A stretch of 45,744 nucleotides of DNA from DAORHV01 sp964513925 (GCA_964513925.1 CAZENR010000011.1:1-45744); one strand, 5' to 3'; positions 30,718-39,249 are shown, counted from the first letter of the stretch. The notes: generated by a model from the letters alone, not told the origin. Numbers and translations are program-made.

Positions 30718-31556
30718 TATGAACGCTTGCGGCATTTTCCGATGTTGTTCTGCGCGTCGAATACGTCGCAATACTGGCCTGCTGGACACAGAATTCCAGC
30801 AGATCCTCCGCAAGGCTGCAGCACACTTCCGGTGCCCTGAGCTGCTGCTGACGATGCATTCGAAGATGATGTTTGGAATTTTACAGAGCTCAGTAACAAT
30901 TCGTAGACCGCACGTTGCTCAGCCATGAACGCGGCATCGGGCGTGAAGCGAATGCGAATGACCTGTCCGCTGCGAAGTACATGAATTTCCTCAGTTCCGG
31001 GGGCTGCGGACTTTGCCTTTACTGCAACCGAGCCTCCTATGACTGCAGGAATGCCTTCGGGAAGTCCTTTGGCGTCTATGGCATCTATGGTCAATACGGT
31101 TCCCGATCCGGTATCCCCATCCAGGAAGCTGATACTGCGCTCGGCGGCAATGCCTTGCCATGTTTCCGGGGCAGTGAAGGAGAGGGAAAGCGCCGGGAGT
31201 GTCCATGTTTTCTGCTGCACTTCGTGTTCTGCCAACTGCAGCGCGTCTACAACGAGTACCGGTAAGTATTTTTCGTGCACATTGCGTTCCAGTGTCCCCG
31301 ATACATGCACGCGCTTGCCACTCAGTTCTTGCAGGTTCTGCGTCTTGCTCTCAAGGTAGAACGCCGTTTTTCCACCTGCGACCAGTACGTGGGTACCGCG
31401 GCGTACCAGAGATACACCAGTGCTTACCAACATACCGGTTTCGCTTAACGGGCCGTAGGAATAGTCCGATGTGACGGCAGTACTCCCGCCGCAGGCAGCG
31501 AGCAGTAGCAACGTCGATACAGAGCCGGCGATGAGAGCAAGACGGATATTGTGCAT
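30717..31556 (-). CDS. Lipoprotein with C-terminal cysteine-rich domain, 279 aa
   Basis: A signal peptide ends in LLLAACGG, a good lipobox, so the protein should be lipid-anchored outside. The body (residues about 30-230) is beta-rich with no domain I can name. The C-terminal about 30 residues contain four cysteines in a CGGSAGILCPAGQYC...GKC pattern, similar to small Kazal/follistatin-like or EGF-like disulfide modules. The start at 31556 follows an extended -10 (TGC-TATACT) by eight bases; a longer frame starting at 31589 lacks a signal peptide at its N-terminus. recA lies downstream on the same strand. Confidence 0.8.
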   Translation of the reverse strand: MHNIRLALIAGSVSTLLLLAACGGSTAVTSDYSYGPLSETGMLVSTGVSLVRRGTHVLVAGGKTAFYLESKTQNLQELSGKRVHVSGTLERNVHEKYLPVLVVDALQLAEHEVQQKTWTLPALSLSFTAPETWQGIAAERSISFLDGDTGSGTVLTIDAIDAKGLPEGIPAVIGGSVAVKAKSAAPGTEEIHVLRSGQVIRIRFTPDAAFMAEQRAVYELLLSSVKFQTSSSNASSAAAQGTGSVLQPCGGSAGILCPAGQYCDVFDAQNNIGKCRKRS

Positions 31557-31564
31557 GGGGCAAG

Positions 31565-31573
31565 AGTATAGCA
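31565..31573 (-). promoter_or_regulatory. Extended -10 promoter of the 279-aa lipoprotein
   Basis: Minus-strand TGC-TATACT, eight bases before the ATG at 31556. Confidence 0.6.
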
Positions 31574-31606
31574 CGGAATAAGATGCCAAGACTCTCTGGA
31601 TCCTCG

Positions 31607-31650
31607 GACTCCAAGGAGTCGAAAAAAGCCACCCGTAGGTGGCTTTTTTT
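31607..31650 (-). terminator. Bidirectional-looking intrinsic terminator plus GACTCC hairpin
   Basis: GCCACC (31628-31633), loop CGTA, GGTGGC (31638-31643), flanked by six As and seven Ts, so it could work in both directions; on the minus strand it ends the sigma-like gene. Next to it GACTCC-AA-GGAGTC (31607-31620) is a perfect member of the GGACTCC repeat family. Confidence 0.9.
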
Positions 31651-31669
31651 CAGGAGTCTTTGCATGAAT

Positions 31670-32779
31670 TTACTTGGCGCCCTTCTTCTTGCTCGGATCG
31701 AAGTCGTAGACGGCACGACCCACGCGCACAAAGTACGGCATCTTCTGGAGGTTGAGCGAAATGGTGCCCACCTTCACGGTGCGCTGCTTGGATACCTCTT
31801 CAATGATTTGCTTCTTAGACAGCGCTCCCTTCTCTTTCAGGATCTTCTCAATGACGTCGGCAACGGTGCCTGGCTCGTAGCCCCACTCGCGCAGAGCATA
31901 GAGACCGCGGCCAACCAGCACGAACTGCGGATAGCGAATGAGTTCGTTGTGTACGGCCTGGACGGTAACGTTCTTATGGTCGAACTGTGCCTCCTTAATG
32001 CGGTTGGCAATTTCCATGAAGTGCAGCGGCTGACCTGCCTTCTTCAGGATAATCTCTACCTTGTCGCGGATGGAGCGAGGGCGGACAAAGCGCCACTCGG
32101 TCAGACCCCAACCCTCGGAAATCTCGCGAAGGCGCTCGTCGATGGCAAGGCAGCTTAAGATGAGCTCCTGGCTGGGCGTGCGGCCTTCGAATGCAGGCAT
32201 GGACTGGATGGACGACACCAGCTCGACGCTCTTCATACAAGCATGGCGCTTGTTCAAGAACTTCACGGCGAGGTCGATGATGGAATCGACATCATCTTGC
32301 GACAGGCTGGCCAAACGCCAGAACGGCTTGATGGTCATGCTGCGTCCCTCGGACGAGAGTTCGTTATCGATGCTAAAGGAAAGGCGCAGGATAGCTCCGT
32401 CGACCATGGGGGTGCCCGGCAGGCGCTTGAGCACTGCGGATACCAGCTCGCTTCCGAGCATCACTCCTCCGTGTGCTCGCAAGATTCCCTTCGCCATCTC
32501 GTTCACTTCGTTCAGCTTCGTCGTGCGTACCGTGCGGCGCAGCTTGGAAAGAGCAATGCTCTCGATCTGGCGGATGCGCTCGCGAGTGACGTTGAAGTGC
32601 TTGCCGATTTTCTCCAGCGTTTGCTTGGAGTGGCCGGCAATTGCAAAGCGTCGTTTTATCACTTCCGTTTCCTTCTGTGTTAACACCAAGAACAAATCGC
32701 TCAGGAGTTCCTGAAGATTGATGGAAGACTGCGACTTACCGGTTGCAGTCGAGGCGGAGGAGGAAGTGGTCGTCGACAT
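31670..32779 (-). CDS. Sigma-70 region 4 domain joined to HARE-HTH domains, 369 aa
   Basis: Residues 27-86 match sigma-70 region 4 (LTQKETEVIKRRFAI, then LEKIGKHFNVTRERIRQIES), which contacts the -35 element and the RNA polymerase flap. Regions 1-3 are absent, so this cannot be a complete sigma factor. A middle helical region (90-225) is unassigned. From about 235 to 305 and again from 308 to 365 are winged-helix units of the HARE-HTH/RpoE-delta type (IRDKVEIILKKAGQPLHFMEIANRI; YPQFVLVGRGLYALREWGY; MPYFVRVGRAVYDF). It is likely a transcription factor working with RNA polymerase. A near-consensus promoter gives it a leader of about 140 bases. Confidence 0.85.
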   Translation of the reverse strand: MSTTTSSSASTATGKSQSSINLQELLSDLFLVLTQKETEVIKRRFAIAGHSKQTLEKIGKHFNVTRERIRQIESIALSKLRRTVRTTKLNEVNEMAKGILRAHGGVMLGSELVSAVLKRLPGTPMVDGAILRLSFSIDNELSSEGRSMTIKPFWRLASLSQDDVDSIIDLAVKFLNKRHACMKSVELVSSIQSMPAFEGRTPSQELILSCLAIDERLREISEGWGLTEWRFVRPRSIRDKVEIILKKAGQPLHFMEIANRIKEAQFDHKNVTVQAVHNELIRYPQFVLVGRGLYALREWGYEPGTVADVIEKILKEKGALSKKQIIEEVSKQRTVKVGTISLNLQKMPYFVRVGRAVYDFDPSKKKGAK

Positions 32780-32925
32780 GATCGAAGCGGAAAGAACTAA
32801 ACTAGCTTGTTCTACCAGAACGTTGACAGAAAATAAAGATCAACTTGCGTTCCAATCTGGATCGATCGCATTTTTCTGGTCTGATAGAGAAGAAGGAGCA
32901 ATTGGGAAATCCCCAAAAGGTGCTT

Positions 32926-32953
32926 ATAATATAACTATTTTATTATTTGTCAA
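32926..32953 (-). promoter_or_regulatory. Promoter of the sigma-region-4/HARE-HTH gene
   Basis: Minus-strand TTGACA (32948-32953, overlapping the yqgF stop region), 16-base spacer, TATTAT (32926-32931). The ATG is about 145 bases away; the leader holds a TTGGG/CCCAA hairpin (about 32903-32917) and a GTTCT-ACC-AGAAC dyad (32809-32821). Confidence 0.7.
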
Positions 32954-33335
32954 TATCCTTTTTTCTCCGCTCCATTTCGACCTCGAGAATCGTAATCGCC
33001 GAGCGAGCGTTGCTCTCTGTGCGTACGCCGCGCTGCATGGATGTGAAGCGCTCATCGACGAACGTGACAGGCAATTTGCAGCGCTGCTGCAGCAATGTTG
33101 TTACAGCGCGTACTTTTTCGGACTGACTCCCCTCCTCTCCGCCGGGCAGGCGCGGCAAGCCGACGATAATTTCAGAAATATTTTTCGAGCTGAGTATTGG
33201 CAACAAGGCGTCGACAAGCGAGTCTTGGCTTGCGTGCTCCAGCGTGTCTAGCGCAAAGACAATGCCCGTTGCATCGTCGCCGTATGCAACACCGGTACGC
33301 CGGTCGCCGATGTCGAGTGCTAGCAAGGGGGCCAT
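32943..33335 (-). CDS. ruvX: RuvX/YqgF pre-16S rRNA nuclease / Holliday junction resolvase family, 130 aa
   Basis: An RNase-H-like fold protein of the YqgF/RuvX family, essential in many bacteria for 16S rRNA 5' maturation and also annotated as a Holliday junction resolvase. Catalytic D in LALDIGDRRTGVAYGD, IIVGLPRLPGG, TFVDERFTS with the second acidic residues, and the C-terminal SAITILEVEMERRK. Length is typical. ATG at 33335 is six bases from a TAGACT box, and the spacer is CCGGAC. The next gene's promoter overlaps its stop. Confidence 0.93.
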   Translation of the reverse strand: MAPLLALDIGDRRTGVAYGDDATGIVFALDTLEHASQDSLVDALLPILSSKNISEIIVGLPRLPGGEEGSQSEKVRAVTTLLQQRCKLPVTFVDERFTSMQRGVRTESNARSAITILEVEMERRKKDIDK

Positions 33336-33341
33336 GTCCGG

Positions 33342-33347
33342 AGTCTA
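33342..33347 (-). promoter_or_regulatory. -10 box of ruvX
   Basis: Minus-strand TAGACT, spacer CCGGAC, ATG at 33335; nearly identical to the mraY junction. Confidence 0.5.
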
Positions 33348-33358
33348 CACGCAGCGAC

Positions 33359-33384
33359 AAAAAAAGTCCGGGTTTCCCCGGACT
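33359..33384 (-). terminator. Intrinsic terminator of rpsT
   Basis: On the minus strand AGTCCGGG/CCCGGACT stems (8 bp, four-base loop; 33365-33372 and 33377-33384) are followed by seven Ts. It sits 25 bases after the rpsT stop codon and just before the ruvX promoter. Confidence 0.9.
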
Positions 33385-33409
33385 CTTGTTTTGCAAGCTG
33401 TTGTTTCCC

Positions 33410-33673
33410 TTACTTCTTCTTGGCTACCATTTTCGAGAGCATGGACTTCTTGCGGGCGGCGTTCTTCCAGTGGATCAAGTTCTTCTTGGCGGCCATATCG
33501 ATAGCCTTGAATGCCTGCGACATGCTGGTGGTGGCTTCGGCGGTCTTGCCTGCCTTGGCCAAATCGCTCGTCTTGCGAATGAGCGTCTTCATGCGAGTTT
33601 TGAAGGGCATGCGGCGGTCGCGGCGGACCTTGGACTGGCGCGCGTGCTTGATGGCGGACTGGATAATTGGCAT
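33410..33673 (-). CDS. rpsT: Ribosomal protein bS20, 87 aa
   Basis: bS20 binds the 5' domain of 16S rRNA. The Lys/Arg-rich helical sequence (SAIKHARQSKVRRDRRMPFK, KTLIRKTSDL, KAIDMAAKKNLIHWKNAARKKS) is typical in composition and length, with the conserved NxAARKKS near the end. The promoter TTGACT-17-TACCCT (33710-33738) is 36 bases before the ATG, so unlike most genes here it has a real leader; no Shine-Dalgarno is apparent in it. Confidence 0.96.
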   Translation of the reverse strand: MPIIQSAIKHARQSKVRRDRRMPFKTRMKTLIRKTSDLAKAGKTAEATTSMSQAFKAIDMAAKKNLIHWKNAARKKSMLSKMVAKKK

Positions 33674-33709
33674 GTCTTCTGAAGTGGAATCTGGATAGAG
33701 AGCTAAGAA

Positions 33710-33738
33710 AGGGTAGGGAAAGGGCGCTTCGAAGTCAA
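33710..33738 (-). promoter_or_regulatory. Promoter of rpsT
   Basis: Minus-strand TTGACT (33733-33738), 17-base spacer, TACCCT (33710-33715). The leader to the ATG is about 30 bases. Confidence 0.5.
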
Positions 33739-33742
33739 TCGC

Positions 33743-35242
33743 CTACTCGGCCACCTCCATCATCTTCTGCATCATAGGGCCGTAGTCCTGCGGAAGATCG
33801 CTGAATGGCTTGGCTACGGAGGGCTCCTCTACGGTGACGGCAGGAACCGCCTTGCGTACGGAATGGGCGGATACGTCGATGGCGGGGCTGCCCAGCAGCG
33901 TTGCGCTCATTTGCACATCTACAGTCACATCCTTGAAATCGTTCTGGAACAGGACGTTGAACTTCTTGATCATCACTTCCGATCCTCCGGCAGGAACGGT
34001 GATCTTGCCGGTTAGATCCAGCTCTTCGCTGGTGGCCTTTGCGATATCTAGGTCGGCAGTGAGGAGCACCGGTGCCACTTCGCCTTCGGTCATGACACCC
34101 TCCTGGTAGACCGTGAATTTCAGCTTCTTGTCGGTCATGGTTCCTTCGACAAGCTTCTGGCCTTCTGCAGTGAAGGTGAATACTTCGCCCTTCTTCTCAA
34201 AGCGGACGTCCTTGGTGGTGTCGGCCGGATTGATGATCGCAATGTGCATGTCGCCGTTTTGCTTAGACAGCATATCGATAGTCAGCTGTTTTGCGCCGTC
34301 GGTGTCGGTGTAGTCGCCTTGGAACCCGCGTGGCTCGAAAGAAGACTTATCCACAAACAAGATGCCCGAGAGCTTGCCGGACTTCTCGATGTCGGCGCTC
34401 ATTTCCTTCTTCTGCTCGCTTAAGATCTTCTGCAAGTCGGCGTTCATGCCGGTCGGGTCGTTTTGACGCTGGGCGAAGTCCATGAACGCCTCAATGCAGT
34501 CGGCAACCTTCTTCTTATCTGCCTCCACGCGCACGCGGTACATGCCATTTTCTTCGGGGAGCTGTTCCAGCGCGTTCCACACGTTGATGGTGCCAAGCAG
34601 CTGGGTCATTTCCTTAGCGGAGTTCCTGTACTGGCCGATGCTCTGCTCCAGCAATGAGTCGATTGTAAACGGCTTTGAGGCCGGCGATTCGCTGTCAACC
34701 GCCATGGCATCACCGATCATGTCGTCGAGTTCGTCGAAGGTGGCCTTGTACCAAGTGGTAGACAGGTTTTTATCCTGGGTGACTGCCTGCTTGGCCGGCT
34801 GGCGCACCGATAACTCGGAAATGTTCGCGTAGATGTTGCGGTTCACGCTGCGCACGTTGCCGGCAAGAACGAACCCGGCTTTCTGCATTGCCTCGGTTGG
34901 CAGGCCGAAGAGACTACCGGGCGCATCTGCGTCCAGAGTCAGTTTCAGGTTTGCGTCGAATGCGGGCTTCTTGGCATCGCGGAAGTCCACCGCCTGCTTG
35001 CCCATGAATGCGGCGTCGATTTTTCCTTGAAACAGGTTCGCAATGGGTTTGGTGTGCAACTCGAAGGTGGTTTCTGTGGTGGAGATCAGCGGAGGTTCCA
35101 TTTTCTTCAGTTGCTCCGATGCACGCTGCACGAACTGCTCGTGCATTTTGTCCACGATTTGCTGAGGCGTGTACTCTGCGGATCCACAGGCTGCCAACAC
35201 GGCGAGCGACAGAGCGGACAGACCAAGAAGAATGCGTTTCAT
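33743..35242 (-). CDS. Large lipoprotein of unknown function, 499 aa
   Basis: The signal MKRILLGLSALSLAVLAACGS has a clear lipobox (AVLAAC), so the mature protein is lipid-anchored outside. The rest is hydrophilic and mixed alpha/beta, with repeated strand-helix blocks (FELHTKPIANLFQGKIDAAF; VRVEADKKKVADCIEAFMDF; FTVYQEGVMTEGEVAPVLLTADLDI) that recall LolA/LppX-like lipid-binding folds without a diagnostic motif. No catalytic site is seen. The start at 35242 is the only one giving a signal peptide at the N-terminus. An imperfect relative of the recA palindrome (35271-35286) lies upstream. Confidence 0.8.
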   Translation of the reverse strand: MKRILLGLSALSLAVLAACGSAEYTPQQIVDKMHEQFVQRASEQLKKMEPPLISTTETTFELHTKPIANLFQGKIDAAFMGKQAVDFRDAKKPAFDANLKLTLDADAPGSLFGLPTEAMQKAGFVLAGNVRSVNRNIYANISELSVRQPAKQAVTQDKNLSTTWYKATFDELDDMIGDAMAVDSESPASKPFTIDSLLEQSIGQYRNSAKEMTQLLGTINVWNALEQLPEENGMYRVRVEADKKKVADCIEAFMDFAQRQNDPTGMNADLQKILSEQKKEMSADIEKSGKLSGILFVDKSSFEPRGFQGDYTDTDGAKQLTIDMLSKQNGDMHIAIINPADTTKDVRFEKKGEVFTFTAEGQKLVEGTMTDKKLKFTVYQEGVMTEGEVAPVLLTADLDIAKATSEELDLTGKITVPAGGSEVMIKKFNVLFQNDFKDVTVDVQMSATLLGSPAIDVSAHSVRKAVPAVTVEEPSVAKPFSDLPQDYGPMMQKMMEVAE

Positions 35243-35270
35243 TTGAAGGGAGTAGGAAGAAAACAGGGGT

Positions 35271-35286
35271 ATGCACATACGTACAC
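35271..35286. promoter_or_regulatory. Imperfect copy of the GTGTAC dyad upstream of the 499-aa lipoprotein
   Basis: Minus strand GTGTAC-GTAT-GTGCAT: one perfect half and a second half with two mismatches to GTACAC. It is 28 bases before the ATG. Confidence 0.35.
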
Positions 35287-35340
35287 GGTACGAAACGGTA
35301 GCACGGGAGGGCAGAATGAGAAAGTGGCAGCGCTTGCACG

Positions 35341-35367
35341 TTGACGCAGTGCAAAGTGTGCTAAGAT
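35341..35367 (+). promoter_or_regulatory. Promoter of glmS
   Basis: TTGACG (35341-35346), 15-base spacer ending TGC, TAAGAT (35362-35367): an extended -10. The leader to the ATG at 35438 is about 64 bases and does not contain the glmS ribozyme core. Confidence 0.6.
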
Positions 35368-35437
35368 CCGACCGAAGCAAACGTACGGCAATCATGACAG
35401 CGTACGCGTGTTGTTCGTTCCCCTCCCTCCAACGCTT

Positions 35438-37213
35438 ATGTGTGGCATCTTCGGATACATCGGTACCAGGAAGAACGCGGGTTCCATCGTTATCCGGGGC
35501 TTAAAGAACTTGGAGTATCGCGGCTACGATTCATGGGGTGTTGCCATGCAGGTTGGTGACGACGTAAAGGTGAAGAAGGATATTGGAAAAATTAGCGGCG
35601 TGAAGAATGAGGACTTCGCCGATGAATCTACGCTGGCAGTGGCACACTCTCGCTGGGCGACCCATGGCGGCGTGACCCGCGAGAACGCTCACCCGCATTT
35701 TGGCGACAAGAACCGTGTCGCGGTGGTGCATAACGGCATCATTGAGAACTTTCAGGAGCTGCGCGAGGAGCTGAAGAAAAAGGGGCATAGCTTTGCATCC
35801 GAAACCGACACCGAGGTCATTCCCCATTTAATAGAAGACTACTTGCATGAGGGCATGAGTTTCACCGAAGCGGTGCGTGCGGCCTGCAAGCGTTTTCATG
35901 GACGCTACGCCATTCTTGCCTTCGAAAAGACCACCCGCATGCTGGTTGCAGCACGCACCGGCTCGCCGCTTATCGTCGGAGTCGGCAAAGAAAAGGAGTT
36001 CTTCATCGCTTCCGATATTCCGGCGTTCTTGGAATACACGCGAACCGTGCAGTACCTAGATGACGGTGAGCTTGTCTCGACCGACGGGAAGAGCATTCGC
36101 TTCCAAGACATTCAAACCGGCACGGAGCGCAAGAAGCGCGAGATCGTTATCGATTGGGAGGTGAAAGACGTGGAGAAGGGTGACTTCGAGCACTACATGA
36201 TGAAGGAGATCATGGATCAGAAGGAGAGTATTCAGCGGGCTGTCCACCAGGACGATGAGCAAATTGAGGCAGTGGCAAGCGCTATTGAAAAGTGTTTAGG
36301 ATGCATTCTTACCGCATGTGGCACGGCGCATAAGGTCTGCATGGCGGCCGACTACTTCTTCTCCGTTGTTTCCAAGCGCCACGTCAACGTCACGCCTGCA
36401 AGTGAGTTCCCCATCTTCCATCACTTCCTCAAGCCAGAAAGCCTGATTATCGTCGTAAGCCAATCCGGCGAGACAGCCGACGTATTGGAAGCAATGAAGG
36501 TCGCGAAGGCCGCGGGTTCCAAGGTCCTGGCTATCGTGAACGCCGAGGGGTCCTCGGTGGCACGCCTGGCCGACTACACCTTGCTTATTAACGCCGGTCC
36601 CGAACGCGCCGTGGCATCCACCAAGGCTGCAACCGGCCAAATGGCCGTGCTACTCCTCATTGCACATGCGGTGTGCGGCAAGTTGCACGAAGGCCGTACG
36701 TTGCTTATGGAAACCGGCGGACAAATTAACGACATGTTAAACCCGCGCTATATCTCCCATATCCGCTCCATTGCGGCAAAGGTGTACACGCATCCGAACA
36801 TGTACATCATCGGCAAGGGCTGGAACTACCCCATGGCCCTGGAAAGCGCGATCAAGATTCAGGAAGTCAGCTACATTCATGCCGAAGGTTTTGCCGCGGG
36901 AGAGTTAAAGCACGGGCCCATTGCGCTTATTGAGAAGGGTACCCCGTGCATTGCGTTGGTCGGAAAGGACGAGTTCACCAAGGACATGGTCAGCAACATC
37001 ATGGAATTAAAGGCCCGTGGCGCATTCATCATCGCCATTGCTCCCGAGAACAACGAGATTTTCGACCTGTGGATCAAGGTGCCCGATGCCGGCGCCGCAC
37101 AGCCCATCGTCAACATCATTCCGGTGCAAATTCTCGCATACTTCTTGGCGGTACTCCGTGGAAAAGATCCGGACATGCCGCGCAACTTAGCCAAGAGCGT
37201 GACGGTGAAGTAG
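35438..37213 (+). CDS. glmS: Glutamine-fructose-6-phosphate aminotransferase, 591 aa
   Basis: GlmS makes glucosamine-6-phosphate from fructose-6-phosphate and glutamine, the entry to peptidoglycan amino sugars. The mature N-terminal Cys follows the start Met (MCGIFGYIG), giving a class II glutaminase; RWATHGGVTRENAHPHF and HNGIIENF complete it. Two SIS domains follow (CGTAHKVCMAADYFF, SQSGETADVLEAMKVAK, ASTKAATGQ, and KGWNYPMALESAIKIQEV) with the C-terminal PRNLAKSVTVK typical of GlmS. The start at 35438 is required to expose Cys2. Substrate would come from the fbp route. Confidence 0.97.
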   Translation: MCGIFGYIGTRKNAGSIVIRGLKNLEYRGYDSWGVAMQVGDDVKVKKDIGKISGVKNEDFADESTLAVAHSRWATHGGVTRENAHPHFGDKNRVAVVHNGIIENFQELREELKKKGHSFASETDTEVIPHLIEDYLHEGMSFTEAVRAACKRFHGRYAILAFEKTTRMLVAARTGSPLIVGVGKEKEFFIASDIPAFLEYTRTVQYLDDGELVSTDGKSIRFQDIQTGTERKKREIVIDWEVKDVEKGDFEHYMMKEIMDQKESIQRAVHQDDEQIEAVASAIEKCLGCILTACGTAHKVCMAADYFFSVVSKRHVNVTPASEFPIFHHFLKPESLIIVVSQSGETADVLEAMKVAKAAGSKVLAIVNAEGSSVARLADYTLLINAGPERAVASTKAATGQMAVLLLIAHAVCGKLHEGRTLLMETGGQINDMLNPRYISHIRSIAAKVYTHPNMYIIGKGWNYPMALESAIKIQEVSYIHAEGFAAGELKHGPIALIEKGTPCIALVGKDEFTKDMVSNIMELKARGAFIIAIAPENNEIFDLWIKVPDAGAAQPIVNIIPVQILAYFLAVLRGKDPDMPRNLAKSVTVK

Positions 37214-37230
37214 TGCAGGTTGTCTGCACT
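37212..37230 (+). terminator. Hairpin after glmS
   Basis: AGTGCAG (37212-37218), loop GTTGT, CTGCACT (37224-37230): a perfect 7-bp stem directly at the stop codon. There is no U-tract, so termination is uncertain. Confidence 0.45.
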
Positions 37231-37262
37231 GGAATCGCTGCAGCTCTGGAGCTTCTAAGCTC

Positions 37263-37291
37263 TTCAAAAACATGCCGTTTTGCGGTATAAT
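37263..37291 (+). promoter_or_regulatory. Promoter of the transglutaminase-like gene
   Basis: TTCAAA (37263-37268), 17-base spacer, perfect TATAAT (37286-37291). The leader to the ATG at 37322 is about 24 bases. Confidence 0.65.
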
Positions 37292-37321
37292 ACTAAGGAA
37301 AACTTCATACCAATATCCACT

Positions 37322-39154
37322 ATGTTCCGCGAGCAGCGTTTGCTTTCCCAGCACCTTGAGAGCGGCCCACGCACGGGTGAAGGAGGTTTTCGAGAGATGT
37401 TCTCTTCACTAGCAGGGCGTTCTCGCGGCTTATTCGACCGTTTGTTCGGCCGCGACCGCGATTCGCTACGTTCCACTGCGGAGACCTTTGGTCGCGAATT
37501 CAACCAGGTCAGGAGCAGCTTGGTAGACCAAGTTCGACGCGAAGTGCCGCAGTTGCGCAGCGCAACAACCCTCGGTGCCGGATTCGGCAATACCCGAGAC
37601 GGCATGAGCTGGGATCCCCAGTCGCGCCGGCTCACTACTCCGGGCCGCGCAGCGTTTCGCACTGGAACGGAGCAGGACGACGGTTCGCACACGTTCGGCG
37701 TGGATGTGGACGACGACGGCATTACCAGTTTGATCGGCGTGGATGACGATGGAAACGCCGACTTAGTGGATATTCATGGCGAGGACAGCGCCGCATTTCC
37801 GCGCGAGACCAATACGTTCCGCTTCGATGCCAGCGGCATGACGCGCATCCTGGAAGACTTCCGCAAGGAAAGCGCCGAGCATGCGCAGCAGCGCGAGAAG
37901 ATTTTCTCCGGCGTTCTTGCAAAGCTTGAGGAGCTGCAGAAGAGCATTGAGGCCGATGAGAAGACGTCGGGCGACCAGGCGGCAAATAAACAGGCCGCCG
38001 TAGAGCAGGGGCAGAAGAAGCAGGCAGCGGACACACAGGCTGGTGCTCCGCCAGCCGCTACCGAGCAGGCAAATAAGGATCAGGCTGCAAGGACGGAGTT
38101 TCCTACCACCGCAGAATCCATGCGTGAGCGCTTCCGTTACAGCGCCGAACGCTTCGGTACTCCGGAAGGCTACGCGCGTTTCTTGGCCGAACAACTGACA
38201 ACCGATGAGCGCTGGAACAGGTTCCTGCAGGCGATGTTCGAGTACGACGAGAGCCGCAGCGGTCCCCCTGCGCGCGTCATTAACTTGAATAACGCCGCCG
38301 ATAACGATGCCTGGGTGCACCCGCTTACGTTCATGACCACCTACAACGCTCGTGGTCGCATGCACGGCGACTGTGAAGATTTGTCATTCTTTGCAACTCA
38401 TATTGCTCGCTTGCAAGGCAAGCAGGCGTTCTCCATGGGGTTGGCCAGCGATATTGCCGAGCGCCGTCCGGATTCCACCTTCAAGCTCAAGGCCGAAGGC
38501 GGCCATGTGTTTACGGGGTGGTTCGAGCCCGGCACCAACGGTCGCCGTATCGCCAAGTTGGTGACTACCCGTGGCATTGTCGATAGCAACCGCACGCAAG
38601 TTGGACAGGCAGGACTATTTAGCATGCAGGCGAACGAGGGTGAGACGGATGCGCAGCTGCTCACTCGCCTGCTCAACCAGGTGGCCAGCGTAACCGATGC
38701 CAATGCTGTCCCGGCTGCCGTACGCACGCTGGATGCATCCGCTGTGCAGTCCATGCACGTGCTGACCAACGGCAACGGGTACGCCATTTACGGCAACCTT
38801 TCGCTGCTACTGCGCCAGAATGAACTGGAGGGTTTCTTGGGACGCACGCCTCCGGACTACAGAAACGTTGCCCGAGTCGTGCGCGAAGAATTGGCGCGCG
38901 ATCAGAACAACATCGGTTTGCATTCGTCGCTGATTCAATTCTTGTTGCTTGCCGACGATCGTTCCGAGGTGAACGCCGCCGTGACGGCGCTGGTAACCAC
39001 CCTGCGTACGCAGCAGCCGGTTTCGCGCAACGTGCGCGCCGTGCACGCCGCCCGCGAGATGCTGCTTGGCGCCGGATTCAATGACCCGCAAACGCAGGAG
39101 CTGGACCGCTTCGTAAAGACATGGCTGGAGACGAACGTTCGGCCAACAGTCTGA
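37322..39154 (+). CDS. Transglutaminase-like protein with acidic DxDxDG repeats, 610 aa
   Basis: No close family is recognised. Residues 345-425 look like a transglutaminase-type cysteine domain: MHGDCEDLSFF with Cys351, EGGHVFTGWF with His395, and GIVDSNR with Asp421, in the order and spacing of a Cys-His-Asp triad. Earlier, residues 126-150 hold two acidic DVDDDG/GVDDDGNADL turns like calcium-binding loops. A Gln/Ala/Lys-rich, probably disordered or coiled linker (about 180-265) separates them, and the C-terminal 150 residues are helical. No signal peptide is visible. It could be a protease, amidase or cross-linking enzyme; the substrate is unknown. Confidence 0.72.
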   Translation: MFREQRLLSQHLESGPRTGEGGFREMFSSLAGRSRGLFDRLFGRDRDSLRSTAETFGREFNQVRSSLVDQVRREVPQLRSATTLGAGFGNTRDGMSWDPQSRRLTTPGRAAFRTGTEQDDGSHTFGVDVDDDGITSLIGVDDDGNADLVDIHGEDSAAFPRETNTFRFDASGMTRILEDFRKESAEHAQQREKIFSGVLAKLEELQKSIEADEKTSGDQAANKQAAVEQGQKKQAADTQAGAPPAATEQANKDQAARTEFPTTAESMRERFRYSAERFGTPEGYARFLAEQLTTDERWNRFLQAMFEYDESRSGPPARVINLNNAADNDAWVHPLTFMTTYNARGRMHGDCEDLSFFATHIARLQGKQAFSMGLASDIAERRPDSTFKLKAEGGHVFTGWFEPGTNGRRIAKLVTTRGIVDSNRTQVGQAGLFSMQANEGETDAQLLTRLLNQVASVTDANAVPAAVRTLDASAVQSMHVLTNGNGYAIYGNLSLLLRQNELEGFLGRTPPDYRNVARVVREELARDQNNIGLHSSLIQFLLLADDRSEVNAAVTALVTTLRTQQPVSRNVRAVHAAREMLLGAGFNDPQTQELDRFVKTWLETNVRPTV

Positions 39155-39160
39155 TGCTCT

Positions 39161-39189
39161 TTGGACTTCGAGAACTCCAGGGAGTCCAA
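39161..39189. repeat. GGACTCC-type hairpin in a convergent gap
   Basis: TTGGACT (39161-39167) pairs with AGTCCAA (39183-39189) around a 15-base loop that holds another CTCC/GGAG pair. It lies between the transglutaminase-like gene and the convergent PBP gene. No U-tract. Confidence 0.6.
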
Positions 39190-39249
39190 GGAATCCTCCG
39201 TTGCAGCCTTTTGCCTGTTTCGTCGTGACTTGAGGTCTTTGAAAATCTG

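Noticed and set aside
30596..30859. 88-residue N-terminal extension of RecA
   Set aside because: It crosses the upstream gene's stop and the palindrome and has no RecA-like sequence.
35374..35437. Possible glmS ribozyme in the glmS leader
   Set aside because: The predicted leader is only about 64 bases and lacks the ribozyme's conserved core and length.
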